Assembly: GCA_025330725.1 (NCBI GenBank)
Contig: JAIWND010000016.1
Span: forward strand, 248,001 to 312,000
Source: Chlamydoabsidia padenii
Taxonomy: Eukaryota; Mucoromycota; Mucoromycetes; Mucorales; Cunninghamellaceae
DNA length: 64,000 nucleotides
Reading direction: 5' to 3'
Positions 46,687 through 60,331 of this stretch are shown in pieces (within the stretch, counting starts at the first letter, position 1; each line of letters starts with the position of its first letter). The notes under the pieces were generated by a model that saw only the letters and a list, made by a program, of their open reading frames with translations, was not told the DNA's origin and ran no database searches. The translations under genes were made by a program, and so were the position numbers.

Positions 46687-49600
46687 TTAAGCAAAGGCGT
46701 CTTCGATATCGGCTTCCCCAACGGTTTCCAAATCGCTACTAAAGTTCATAAAGTGGGATGCCCGGTGAGATTCGTGATAGAATTCTTTTGGTACATCCAG
46801 ATCCAGTCGGTATTTCATATTAGCATTGAATTGAGCACCCATAACTGTTAAAAAAAAAAAAATAAAGTCAAAAATTAGGGTCATCGTTTTTGTTTTGATT
46901 TATAACTTACAGTTATAATTCCAAATATCCGTTGGTACCATAAAGTAGCCCAAGAATCGATCCGATAGAAGAATTTGCACTTTTTCAGCATGAGTAGGTA
47001 AATAGCCTTGAGGGTTATTTCCAGTATCCATATTATTCTTGCCCCATTCAAATCCACCAGGTGTCATTTTGTATGCAGTCAAAGAGCAAGAACCAGGTGT
47101 GAAGGAGCAAGTCAATGTGATCGTCTTCTCACCATCCCACGCCTTGTTGTTCGCCAGTAATTTCGCATGAGTAGTTACATCCTGTGGTGATATATTCATC
47201 AGTTCTTGAGGTTGTGTGTGAAGCCAGCCAAGAGGTTCCAGATCAGCAAGATACTCGTGTTCAGGTAATGTGTTGGGAAGATGGATGGTTTGATGTGAGC
47301 CCCACTGAGGAGGAATCACTATGCAGCGGATTTCTTTTACATTGGGAGCGTCAGGAGGACTGACACCATACATCAGACCAGCCACTTGGGTTCGCAAATC
47401 AGAGATGGTGATGAAGCGCTTGAGTACATTCTTCGGTAATACATAGGTGTAAGTGTTTTCCTTGATGTCGTCAGAGTTCACGTAGATATGATTGGTACGC
47501 AGGTGCAAGTTGGTGGCAGAGATAGCGCGTATACGCCATTCGGTCTTGGAAGAGAAGGTTTGCGTTTCATAGTTGCTGGTTGTTGTTACAATCATTTCGT
47601 CACCGTGAATGTTGCGAGTCTTGGTTGTCACCGCTGTCAATTGTGATTGTTCCTGAGTTTGCTTTTCGATTTCCGCAATCTGCTGTCGTTGAAGAGAGGG
47701 TGCCTGAATTTCCATACCGAGGATGATATCACGGATTTCAGATTGGGTAAGAGATGCCACGTTTACGTTGTTCTTCTTGCCATAGTCACCCAAGATAAGA
47801 TCCTTCAAAGCCACTTCCACCTTTGCCCATTCTTCGTCAGAGAGAGTAGGCCAGATATGGTGAGGTTCAGTAATTGTGCTTCGGTCAGGTCGGAGAATCA
47901 TCTTGGTCTTTTCATTGTTCACATGTAAAGCACGAAGGATCAACACCAAACGAGAGAATGCAGTGTAGGAAGAGAAGGATCGTAGCCAATCGTCGTACAA
48001 GTTGAATAGCACCTAAAGGAAGAGAATAAAAATAAATAAATAAAAGGACATGTAAGTATATTTATCACCAAAAGAAACAAGCGTCATAGTAAGTCTTACC
48101 ATTTGGGGTTCAGTTGCCTTCAAGATCAGATCACCGAATTTTTCCACCTTTAGACACGCTTGGAATGGTAATTGCAGTTCACTACCCTTGATGACAATAT
48201 TAGGGAAGTCGAGCAAATGCACTTCCAAAGGATCCAACATACCCTTTCGAGTGACAATGATTTGCTTGGGTTGTTCTTCCACAGGTAAAGATCGAATCAG
48301 AGCAGCTACTTCTTCAGCAGTTTTCCATTTCGCCAATTGACCCAGACGCTTTTGACCAGCCCACACCGAGGTATGAATAATCTTGAGGAAGAGTTGTCCA
48401 GTTCGAGGGTTGAAGATAAAGATCGCACCATTGATGGGTTTTGTTGTCAGATTGCCTTCGAATGTCTTGTGAATAGTAACACGATACACATTGGTGTCAT
48501 CCACAAACCAAATGATTTGATTGCTGAAGAGTTCACCATAGTTTGTTGAAGAGAGGTAAGGTTCGGTTGGTTCAGAAGAATACAGTTGGAGAGCCTTTCG
48601 GATACGTTCACGAAGGACATACAAAGCAGGGTTCGCCTTCATGATCTTGGCCATAGCTTGTTGCACCAGAGGTTTCATACCAGGGATCCAGTTACCGTAA
48701 GCGGAGTACATGTTGTAAGCCAAATCCACACCAATCATTAGACCAGTAGGCGATGGGTATATACTCATGTTGTCCGTGGTGTAATCCAAGAACTTGGCCC
48801 GAGTATATCGTTCAATGTCGTGAGAATCAAAGTCACCCCACCGCAATTGAATATCAAGCCAGTACTTTGTTGTAGTAGGTCCATCCATTACATCCTTGGG
48901 GTCGTTGAGAAGAGAGGGTCGAGACACAGGCCACTTGTAGGCAGCAAACAGAAGGATATCACTCGCAGAAGAGTTCATCTTGTATGATTTACGAGGATGG
49001 ATGGTTTCTTTTTGTACCGTTTCGATTTGAAGAGCTTCTAATTCTCGATCGAATACTTGACCTATTTCATAGAAAGGGCAAAATGCATAAAAGTTAGTAT
49101 CATGATCACTTTTCATGTGGCGGGGTTTAAACGTACAGAAATCCATAGTGAGAGCTTCGTGAAGCTTTTGCCATAAATGCGCCCGGAAGATTTGAATCAG
49201 GGAGATCTTGAGAGTAGGAATTTTACCATGCATGAAGATACCAGTCAAATCCAATTGTACTTGGAAACCGACGTAGACATTAGCACGATTGATTGTAGGT
49301 GACCACCACAGAGTAAAGCGACGATTAGGAATTTGATTCAAACCACTACGTTGAGCGTTGGTAAGTTTCTTGTATTTCATACTTTCTTCGAAACCAGATG
49401 CCTAATCAATATAGTAAAGTTAGTATAAGAATCCAATTGGCCGTCTTTCCTCCCCCCCTTCAAAAAAAAGAGAGATACGTTACCTTTTCCCAGAAAAGAC
49501 CAAGCCAGGAAGTGAAGTATGTACCTTTGAATAGAGTGTGTTCCAAGATACCTTCCACACCACCAAGTGCTTGAATCATATCCGTTCGGTAGTTGTTGAG

Positions 49601-52600
49601 ATTCCATAGTTTACCATCATGACGAGTATGTGTCCAATAGAATGGATTGTTCTTGAGGACTTGGTATTGCTTAAAGTCAGTTCGTACACGCCACCCCTTA
49701 TCGTAAGCCAAAGTATGTCGATCCTTTTGGAACAAAGTGTTGATACGAGGAATACCACGATCCCACGAATCTTCAAGATCTTCCAGAGTGAGGCGGCGAT
49801 TTTGAGCATTGGCTTCCTGGCGTTTAAGTGCATATTCGGCCCAGACACGTTGAGAGTCGATGAATTCGGATTCCCATGATTGAATATACCGGTACAAGTT
49901 GGGGATAAGTTGATCTTCGTCGTGGCTCATACCAGAGCGGAAGTGAGTGATACCAGTTTCAGTTTGATTGGACCAGCGCAAGTCACTTTGAGGAATCAAG
50001 ACGTGACCCATCGAGAGCATACCGAGACCACCGAGTTCCTTGGGACAATAGAAGAGGACAGGAGGGAAACGAGTAGGCATCTTGGAGTTGAGACCAATCT
50101 TGATACGAGTTTGAATCTTGTTTTCACATTTCACCAGCAGATCCAATAGTTCCCGAGTGTGTACCACAGCTTCACGATAGTATGTCATCAACCCAATAAG
50201 AGCAGTGTTGTATTTGTTGGCGATCTTGCTGAATGTTGTACTACCAGATGACATGAGGATTTGACGAATACGGTTGTGGAATTTGTCCATAGATTCTTGA
50301 TCCACCCGGAGATAGGCTTGAGCAGTACGTTCCTTGGTTTGTTCATTGATCAGATTCCATACACCATCCTTGAGAGTAAATTCTTCATTAAGGTTGCGGA
50401 TCTTGGGCAGAATGCGGACATCAAAACCACACATGGAGAAGAGCAAGTTTGGATTGTCTTTGGAGTACACACTGACAAAGCTGTTTTCCCATTCGATGGT
50501 TGTCAAAGAGCGAGGCAAACGGTTCTTGATATCCCAAAAGACAGCCCGACCCAAGTTCACATCATGCTTCATCAATCGCATACGACAATCCCGAGGCCAG
50601 CATTTCTTATTGTTGTAGCCCACGATGTTTTCAAAGTTTGGATCAGGATGTTCAGTCAAGTAGCGTTGAATCAAATCCCGAGCTTCATCTGCTGTGAATC
50701 GGAAGAAGATATGCAATCGATCAACATAACGAGAGTAGAGGCGGATAGGATGGCGAGCTTCGGTGGCTCCATCCCTGTATTGTAAAAAGTCGTTGGGTAA
50801 TTGAGGAGGACCAGCCATTTCACTTGCACGATGAAGACCAAGCACCAATAAATCTAACACCAAGCCATAGTACTGGAAGATAAAGGAGGCAAATTGAAGA
50901 CCACGGATCAGACCATAGGCATTCACATGATTCATATCCTTGTAATTCAGCACCACGTTGTTCTTTGCAGTTGCATAATCCGCCAAGTTGTGATCAAGAA
51001 TAAGTCGAAGAAGACGACCGAGTAACGTCAAATCGATCTTTTCGTACACCCGACTGAAGCTAGTTTCCATCATCACATTACATTGACCTTCAGAAGTATC
51101 CCAGACATCCGCCAAATTGTTGATACCTTGGCACCACTTGTAGACAAGAAGAGGAGGAGGTTCGGAATCGCCGGGCTTGATCCATGCAGGGAAGAGGTTC
51201 CGCTTGTCGGCTTCATACCAGAGATACTGATCGAGATAAGCATCCGTAATCTTTTCCAAAGGTTCCACATCATAAACAGGCACCAAATGAGAGTATAGAT
51301 CCATAAATTCAATACCAACTTCCTTGAATGCACGCTGAGTCAAAAGGAGTCGCTTGATTCTTGATAGAGCTTCGTGTGGATTGTCATACGCCTGTTCGAT
51401 TAACCCCAATTCTTCACGCTGACTTTGATTCAGACGCCCTTGTACGCTGTAAGCTTCACGGAGTCGTTCCAGAGCCAAGATCAAAAGTTTGGTATCGTGC
51501 TTGTAAGACAAAGGAGGGAATGGGATAGGTGAGAATTTACGACTTTCCAACCAATGCACTGTAGATGTATAGATAGCAACAGCTTCTTCGGCGGTTACAT
51601 ATGGACCATCCTTGAGGTAGTTGTGTTGACGTTCTTGTTCTGCCTTGAGCCATAAACGTGTAAGTCGACCCAAGTTCTTGCGGCACACCGTCTTGTCCAC
51701 AGTAGCACCTCGTCGAATACGTTCACGATTGTAATGAGCCACGCTAGTCCACCAGTCAGCCTTGGATTTTATATACCGCAAGATCATATTTTCAATAGGA
51801 GTAGGTAGCCCAGGTACTTTCCAGGGGATATTGGCCTTCCAAGCTACATAAATAACAAGAGAGTCAGCTTCGAATCCCTAATATCATCCTGTTTTTATTT
51901 TATTTTATTTGATGATTACCTCTCCAAGCTTCAGACAAGTGTTGTAAAATGGTTCTTGATTTGTTTCCCTTGATTCCTTCTGGCATAGCATCAGTGATGT
52001 CGTGGAGTACAGCGGCGCGGAGTTCCAGATCATAGTGAGATTCCACACGTTGCTTTGTAACAGTCTTGGCAATTCCTTTGGAATGTCTATGAAAAAAAAG
52101 AGTTTATATCAGTATCATTCCCTTATCATGCATGCCTTCTAGTTTGTTTCAATCAACCTACCTTCCTTCGAATTGACGAGCTAAAAGATTACCTAACCAT
52201 CTTTCCAAAAGAGGCACAATACCACGCATAAAGAATAGCCAAACACGCCAGGTAGGAGCCCAGAAGCCAACACCGGGACCTTTACCAACAGGACCAGTAT
52301 TGAACCGATAGTCTATATAATAATAGCCATCAGGTTAGTAATCAGATCCCTATTCTTCCTCTTTTTATCAATCCCTAGTACTTACAGATCAAATGTTTCA
52401 AATCCTTGCACATACGAATTTGGCGCATGAGACGGTATTTGTATCGATACATCCCAGTGAGTTGACCAACGTGAGCAAAGATATATTGTAACCCATCCGC
52501 CAATTGATAAGCATCCACATTTCCGAGACGATATTGCACATGAGCATCAACGACCAATTTTGTCAGACGAAGAATTTCTCTACACAAATGGAATGCATTA

Positions 52601-54368
52601 CCAAATCGAGACTTCTTTCGTTCCTTAGTGGTGAGGGTTTTGACAGGCTTGAGATTAAAGTTGTAATCCAGATGAAGGTAGTTCAAGTTTTTACGGTGGA
52701 TAAGTAGATTGAGCATGTTGTAACCTTGTCGACACACCTGGAGACCCGCTTCAACCCAGTCCAGTTGAGTAGTTTGGAAGAATTTGGTAGACTTGAGACT
52801 TCGGAAGAGATATTTCTTGTTGAGAGCCTTGGGATGACGATGTTTGAGAGCATTGAGGACATAGCACTTGAGTAGTTTTTGATAAGACACACGGACCTTG
52901 ACAGGTTGACCAGGAGGACAGTGTTCCAAATACCAGTTTTTAACCAATGGGACATCTTCAGCACGACGAGTACGACCAGATCGTTTGTCGAATGGATGAG
53001 GCGCCCAATAGAGAGAGATCGCATTTGCTGTGTTATCCGTATATACAGGTGTTTCATCCAAGAAGGGTCTAACATTAGTAGGCAAAGAGAATTCCAAATC
53101 TTCTTCTTCATCACCAAAAATACTGTCTTCATGAGATCGATCGCTTGTGTCCACCGAGCTAGAGGAGATAGGATTGATGATAGGATCAAAGTAGAAGGCA
53201 GGCAATTCAGGATCTTCGGCGCGGACAAACACCACAGTCGGGAAATGATACCATGATACCTGGACACTACGAGGCAATGAGTTGTATAAGAAGGGGAATG
53301 CAATCTTGTATTCAGTGCGCACCGGTTGTCGGATGATGATTTTGTTGATATCATTGAATTCGTTCCAATCGTCGTCTGCATTTTCCAAATCGCGATACAA
53401 AGGTTCGAATTTAGGACCACCAGGAATAGCCATACTGAGTGCCTTTGCTGTAAACATGGATTGAAGATCAAACAAATAAAAGTAGTTCTTGTCATTTAAA
53501 TCAGATAGCAGTTGATGAGCAAGACGATACAGTGTTGACATGATTGGTAAATCGAGACGCCATTTTCGATAAGTTGAGCCGTTGATGAATTTGGTGTCCA
53601 TCAAAGGTTTAGGATCATAAAACCAATCAAAAACAGCACCATCTTCTTCTTCGTCGAGTTCCATTTGAATAGCCTCCAAAGGTTCCACATCCATAATATT
53701 ATCGCCATAGTCTAATGGAGGTTCTTCGTCATCAAATGGTGGGAAACGCATACGCTTGAAGTGTCGTCGATCCCGTTTTTCGCGTCGCATCATAATCCAC
53801 ATAGTCCCCCATTGAGCAATATAGACTGGTTCCACCACCCAAGGTATTTCGTTCACAAATGTAATAGCACCAGTTATATGATAAAGCACAGATACTTCGC
53901 GGACTTGTTCCCAGGGCATAGGCATGTTTTCCAATAGTTTCAATACAGCATGAGGAATGTATTTGAGAGCACCAAGGTAGATACGTTTGTCATGACGGAA
54001 TTTCTTTGCTGACATGTCACCGTGGTCCTTGATGATTTTTCGTAAATGTTCTGGAGGCATATCTGCTTTTTGATGTTCGATGAAGCCTAATAGTAGATAA
54101 TATATGAAGAGGATAATGAATGTTAGTGTATAAAGTTTCTTTTTTCACAAGACCACGTCAAATACGATGTATGTTTTTAATTCAACCTACCAAACTTTCG
54201 TTTTTCACCATATCGTTTATTTTGAAGTTGCTGCCATTTTCGTGCCTTTTCATCTAGCCGATCGGTGTATGATTTTGGTTGGGTATGTTGATCATAGGTG
54301 TCGCTGTACTGTTGTTGTTGATGATGGACACCGGCAGAAGGATCGAAGCCTTGAATGTTGGTGGCCAT
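46687..54368 (-). CDS. PRP8: Pre-mRNA splicing factor Prp8, full length, no intein
   Basis: Core U5 snRNP protein at the spliceosome's catalytic centre. About nine exons (54368-54191, 54086-52386, about 52313-52164, about 52087-51921, about 51843-49482, about 49402-49136, about 49061-48102, 48012-46912 and about 46843-46687) give roughly 2,340 residues, the normal size. The Gln-rich N-terminus leads into [20 protein letters not shown]. The large central exon has [19 protein letters not shown] and other near-invariant blocks. The C-terminal MPN/Jab1 domain has [18 protein letters not shown] and [15 protein letters not shown]. The end ([11 protein letters not shown]) is acidic as in other Prp8 proteins. 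No intein insertion is seen. Conservation makes identity certain; a few exon edges are estimates. Confidence 0.96.
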
Positions 54369-54697
54369 GATGACTTTTTCAAACCAAAAGTATAATCAAA
54401 AGATCAATAATATACAAAAGTAGAAGAGGTTGTTGCTTTTGTTGTTGGTTGATCTTTTAAGAATTAATTGTTGGTTCCAAATGTGTTTTGCGCAGTAAGA
54501 AAGAAGGCAAGAGAGAGAGAGAAAAAAAAAAAAAAAAAAAAAAAAAAAGGAAAACAACAGCTTTTCAATGAATCGGAGCGTGACTGTAGGGATCCAAATT
54601 GGGCATAATGCGGAATTTGAAATATTCTACCACCTTCCACAACTTTTTTTTTTTTTTGACTTTTTCCCTCTTTCCACTTTACTGCCTTGCTCAAATA
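54369..54697. promoter_or_regulatory. Divergent promoter PRP8 / RTP1
   Basis: A 330-bp spacer with an A28 run (54521-54548) and a motif-like element CGGAATTTGAAATATT at 54611-54626, about 75 bp before the RTP1 start. No gene. Confidence 0.5.
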
Positions 54698-57600
54698 ATG
54701 GAGACGGTGGACACTACAACAACAGAAGGAATAGGTGACAGTCGACTTAAACAACTACTGTATCAGGCAGATCTACTTGTAGGTACCTCACAACAACAAC
54801 GGCAGCAAAATCCCACAGAAGGTAATTTCGAACTTTTGTTTGACTTTGTGTTTAAACGATACTAATCCATTCATTCAGATCTCTCTTTGGAGCAGCAGTT
54901 ATCACAACGACTACAAGAATTGAATTTGGGGAAACACTCTCTTGGAAACGGAAAGGATCTTACTATTCGGGCCACCTTTGTACAAGAATGCCTGCAACTT
55001 CTCGTGGCTATTCAAGATGCCCTCACTGACGAAATCACTACAGCGGAAGGTAATGAAAAGGTGTGTTGAAAAGTAAATTTTATTCTCTTGACTAATATGT
55101 TTATTTTATGTTATAGGGACACAAACTAATCGTGATTATCTTGGTGTTCGTGATCTACGCCTGGTGCACACTTTACTTCAAGTTGTAATCTCCTGGGGAA
55201 TATATCCTTGCTTTTTACCTGGAGTAGGTGTACCTCTATCAAAACGTGTAAAGTCTGGGTATACAAACCATGGCAAGTCGAGTGAAATGTGGCTTTAAAT
55301 GAACACGCATATGTGATGTGTATGACTAATCCTTCCTTCCTTTCTTCTTCATGTAGAACTTTTGACAAAGCAAGACGACACCAGTGGAACGAATACAACA
55401 GAAGGGCATTCCAACCGAACTCTTCTCAGCATAGCGACTCGACTAACGGATATTATAGCAAAGGATGAAAAAACAATGGCAAGAAATCATGGTACCACCA
55501 TTGCCGGTATCCTTTTGGTACGACACTTGCCTGATTTATATGCCGCACTACTTCAACTAGCCTATCAACCATCCACCCCTATCACCTCTTCATCAATTAA
55601 TTCGACTTTGTCACCAGCACATATTCAACAATCGTCCCATCCATTACCACACCAGCTTAATCCTGCCACCATGGGATTATCAACAAAATCACCATCTTTG
55701 GATCAAGACAACACACTGACACCAGATGAAAAGAACAAATGTGCACGTATCTTCATGTGGCTGTTTGAAAGGTAAAAGGCAAAAGGGGACACATACTTAA
55801 AAAGTAGTAGGAAATTGATATATCTGATGCTTTTTATTTTATTTCGTAGATCCGACCTTTATCGTGCCATGGAATCATTGATGCTCTTACTGGGCACCTC
55901 ACCATTACATCCTGTTCCATCTTGGTTGCGTAGCATATGTGGCCGATTTTTATCACGAATCTTGATGAAACCCAAAGGCGTGGCTGTTGTGCTTGACTTT
56001 ACCGTGGGCAACATGGATCAAGGTAAGATGCTAAAAGAGAACGGGTGGGGTTTACAAGCATAAAGTCATTGATGCATTGCTAATTTTTTGTTTCTAATAT
56101 TAGTGAAACTAGCGGAAATGGAAAAGATCTCAAAGCTGATTCTATCACTACCAAGGCAAATGACTTCTGTGGAGGTAAAAACAATAAAACAGAAAAAAAA
56201 AAAAAAAAAAGGATTGGATATAATGTCTTTTCTTATGATCTACTAGAGTTATTATGCTGTGATTACGCCTCAAATATTGGATCTTTTGCAAAGTATTGGA
56301 CCATCTCTATCTCCCAAAGATCAAGTAGTTACATACATTGTTGGTCGGATGGTCACAAAGCACACTGAACTATCGAAAAAGTATCTGGTGAACCATATCG
56401 TCGGACCTTTGGAAAGGTTTTGGCAACAAACAGACTACGGTGATGACAATAGTAAGGATCAACAATCATTGAAACTAGGTAAAGACATGGAGGATCAAGT
56501 TGCTTTAACTGACGACGAACTGGCTGGCATACTTGGAACACTACACAACATTATGATTGGCAGCGATCCTTCTCCCATTGTGATCCAATCTTTTATGGGA
56601 TCTTGCACTCCAGCCCTTTATCACCTATACGAACTCACATGCCGAACGAAATCAAATTTACGGGCACCTGTCTTGGATCTCTTGACTACTTACTTCCGGA
56701 TCATTACTACAAAAGATGCTTTGGATGATCTCAAAAAGATTGTATTGGATCCTATTGATATAAAAGGGGAGCGGGTTGCCTATTTTGCTCCATCATCTAG
56801 CGGTGGTGTCCTCTTGCGGCTGAAAAGGTAAATGAAAACAATGTCTGTGAAATGCTAATGTGAACTAAACACCTTTTAACTAGGCAAAGGCAACTTTTAG
56901 GTGGGAATGAATTACCTTTGGATGCCACCAGATTGATACAATTCCTTCAATCATTGGAAAATCCTGACTTGTGCGGTGACTTTTTTGTTTACCTACTCAA
57001 TATCTACTCATCTGCACAGTCCACAGCCTCTTCGACAGATCCAAAAAGGTAAAGTATCAAACTAAATGAAGAAACACAAAACTAACCTGCTGATGATGTT
57101 GTTTCACTTTTTAGTATATTGATGATTTTGCATTTGATCATGGGGATGGCTGACACACTGGGTCCGGCTATACTTGGGAAACCTACTCAGATTCTGTCTT
57201 TTGCTAGCAACATTGTTATGGAGCACCTCGATCGCATTGAAAATACTTACATACGACAAAAACACCAAGACATCAAACAAGACAATGGCTTCCCCAATAT
57301 ATCCAACATTGTCAGCGATGAACAACGTGAAGCGATAGAGGATGCCCACGACGATAGCTTTACTGTGGAGGATGATCTGGAATCCTTACTATTGGCCATC
57401 AATCTTGTACGAGCGGTGATACATGGTAAGGAAAAGATAGACTTGTTAGAAAAGTTAGGAAGACTAACCATTAGTTGAATGACTAGAAAACGACGAACTA
57501 GATACACAGACGGTACAACTACTTGGAACCATCTTGGGACCATTAAAACAACTGGAAAAATATGCTGGTGATATCATGCAAGATCAAATCCATGAAGTTA

Positions 57601-58654
57601 TTCTGGCTGTCACTACATTTTTATCAGCACATAACATGAAAAGCGGGAAATCAAGTGGGAATGACCAACTGGAACAATCAAAAGTGAAATATCGGGATGC
57701 AATGAAAGCGTTACAAGATGAATTGCTACCTATTCGGGCTCACGGAATGGGAATGCTCAAGGAAATGATTCTTGCCAAGGACCCTTTAGTATCTTCTGGA
57801 ACTCAATTGGATGGTATCTTGGATTTATTTGTGCGGTTAGTACAAGATGAAGATAGGTAACGTAGAAAGAAAGAAAAAAATGAAAATGGGTGAGAAAGGG
57901 TCATGTGTTGGTAATAACATAACAACTTTTTTTTATAGTTTTATCTATCTGAATGCTATTAAAGGTCTGGCAGCTTTGACAGATGTGCATGGAAAAACAA
58001 TCATCGAAAAACTTGGAAGGATATACAGCAATGATAAGGAAAAACTGGACAATCGGTTACGGGTGGGTGAAGCCTTGTTACAAACCGTCCAACGCTGTGG
58101 TGATGCATTAGGAAAATATAGTAAGATGACTTGACTGGTTTATATGATTTGGTAGGATGATGACTAACCCTACTATTATCATCATCCTAGTTAATACTTT
58201 GATAAAACCTTTGGAGATAGTCCTAGCGAGTCGCCAAACCGATACCCATCTTCGTGTATCAGCTCTCTCCATACTCAGCACTGTCTGCCAAACTTGTCCT
58301 GTCGCCATCTCCGGTATTATATGGCAGTTGACCGATTGGGTATTGAACATCCTTGAAATTGAAAAGGCGCCAGAGATTCGACGAGGTAAAATGGGCTATA
58401 TGAGGAACAATGACATTACTAACATGACTTTACTTTTTTGTTATATAGCTGGCACGGTATTGATCCTTTCACTCTTCCGAGGAATGGAACAGCAAACGTT
58501 ATACGACTTTCCCACCAACAATTTGCGACGGGCTTATAGAACACTACGATATATCGAACATGCGGATCCAGACGAATTGACCAGGCACCAAGCAAGAGTC
58601 GCTCTCAGTGATCTGGACGTGATCATGCGCGGGGAAATCTTTGGCTCGATTTAG
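54698..58654 (+). CDS. RTP1: RNA polymerase II assembly factor Rtp1 / TANGO6 homolog
   Basis: About 13 exons of alpha-helical HEAT-like sequence, roughly 1,000 residues. Exon 1 (54698-54821) begins METVDTTTTEGIGDSRL; exon 2 starts at 54879. The C-terminal region carries features of the RTP1 C1/C2 domains: LNAIKGLAALTDVHG, RVSALSILSTVCQTCP and the final RTLRYIEHADPDELTRHQAR. Fungal Rtp1 helps import and assemble RNA polymerase II; animal TANGO6 is the counterpart. Long central blocks such as KDALDDLKKIVLDP and ALTDDELAGILGTLH are helical repeats without known catalytic motifs. It is divergent from PRP8. The annotation depends on overall pattern, especially the C-terminus. Internal exon edges are approximate but all inspected introns have GT-AG ends. 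Confidence 0.8.
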
Positions 58655-58878
58655 ATTTAGTATATAGTTATAGTAATGTAGATTAGGAAACCCATTATAT
58701 TGTATTTATCATTCACTGTCTGTTTTTTTAATTTCTTTATGTTTGAAACACTTTTTTTTTTAGTCAATAAACCATTCTTTTTATCATGCACAATTTGACA
58801 CACAAACATGATGACATTTTATAAATTAGTTTGTTTATTATTCTCATTACATATTCTAGTGGTATCAAGTATAGGTCA

Positions 58879-59319
58879 CTACTCGAATGTATTGCGATTA
58901 TCACTGAAAGAGTGATGACCTGTTGAATAGTCAATATCCTGAATTGGTCGGGGTTTTAAAAATTCTAGATTCAGGGCATGTCGGTAGTAGCTCAACTCAT
59001 TTTCCGGGTCAATGTCAGTTGGTGATGAGGACCACTGTGATGGATGAACACCATTTCTAGGACAGTTTCCCTAATAAAAAGTGGGAAAAAAAGAAAGAAA
59101 ATATGTTTTTTGGTTCAGTGCCTATGTTACAACAATGTGAGGAGGTTCATGATTTACCGCATGTTGAGGGATCCAATGACCGCACAATTCACAAGTGGCA
59201 GGGAAGAATAAAACAGGAGACATGATAAGTAAAAAAAGACAAGATACAATGAAGAAGAAGAAGACAAAGAGATATAATAAAGGGACAAAGACGGTTTTTA
59301 TTTCAAATAAGAGATCCAA
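58879..59319 (-). CDS. Small single-span membrane protein with a CxxC motif
   Basis: Two exons (59319-59158, 59070-58879), 117 residues. The N-terminus is a long hydrophobic span (FVPLLYLFVFFFFIVSCLFL and more), followed by CELCGHWIPQHAGNCPRNGV, where a CxxC pair and a third Cys could bind zinc or form a disulfide. The rest is acidic and Ser-rich (WSSSPTDIDPENELSYYRHA). The joint is in frame and preserves the CxxC-C spacing. The coding sequence carries a motif copy (TTTTTAAAACCCCGACC) that encodes FLKPRP. No family recognised. It is convergent with RTP1, whose stop lies 225 bp away. Confidence 0.6.
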
Positions 59320-60077
59320 ATAAGGTGATGATGATTGTTTGAGTAAGTGGAATGTAAAACGATTATGATGATAAAAAGTAACTATAAAGAGTTTTAAATA
59401 AAGTATAAGCTAATATGTAATGTTCCATGGAAGAAGGGTTTCATCAACATGTCGACCACTAAAGGGAATCCAAGTGAGGGTATACAGCCTGTCTTCTAAC
59501 ATTCCAATTTTACCAAGCCCATATCAAAGAATTAGAGTTAGTCTTTCCCCCCCTCCCCCTTTTATTCCTTATTTAATCTAATGTACCTTACCTTTATAAA
59601 GTTTACCGCCCAAAATAAAAAGAGAGACAGATATGTGAGAGAGAGAGAGAGTCCATACTATTGGATTGACTCTTATCGCATCGCTGTACTACCATACTGT
59701 TGATCACCGCCGTATCCTGCATAACTTTTATTAAAAAAGTGGTGAGAGTTATAACCATACGAATATCTTTTCCCAGCTCGAATGCCTTTAGTTTTTTTTT
59801 TTTTTTGACAAAGACTGGAGACAGCTTTTATCAAGCACCAGTTATTGCTGACTCGGAGTGAAGGAGTCGGATAACGTTTTCTTCAAAATGACTATCATTT
59901 TGTGCAAGTTGTCGTGACGTGAATGTCTTTGCTGTGTTGGTAGTTGGTAGTCATTGTTGGTCATGTCGGTGTCCTAGAGGATAGATCGAGTTGCTAATTT
60001 TCGTCGTGTTGAGTAGTAGTGATCAATGCAGGTTAATACTGTTGGTCAAAAGGTAGATGGGTGGAAGATGATGTGGG

Positions 60078-60117
<40 letters not shown>

Positions 60118-60331
60118 GGGAAAGAAAAGAGTTTGAAGAGATGATTTCATTGGGATGTGTCTCCTGGTCGGAGCTTAATGAAGCATCTGCAAAAGAAAAT
60201 AATAAAATACGGGGCGACTTTTCCCTTTTCCTTCTTTTTTTCTTTTCACTATTTATTTTAATTCTCACACTCTATATACTACCTCTTTTTTATTTTACTT
60301 TGAACATATACAAACACCAACATAATCACCA
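59320..60331. other. 1-kb region, possible unresolved minus-strand exons
   Basis: Contains an A34 run (60082-60115). On the minus strand between about 60000 and 59670 short open frames occur: one begins MTNNDYQLPTQQRHSRHDNL and another ends SYAGYGGDQQYGSTAMR. They could not be joined with confidence. Otherwise probable 5' leader of the following gene (T-rich, about 60215-60300). Confidence 0.4.

Noticed and set aside
46687..54368. Possible intein in PRP8
   Set aside because: Prp8 inteins are common in fungi, but the exons run continuously through conserved blocks with no inserted domain and total length is normal.
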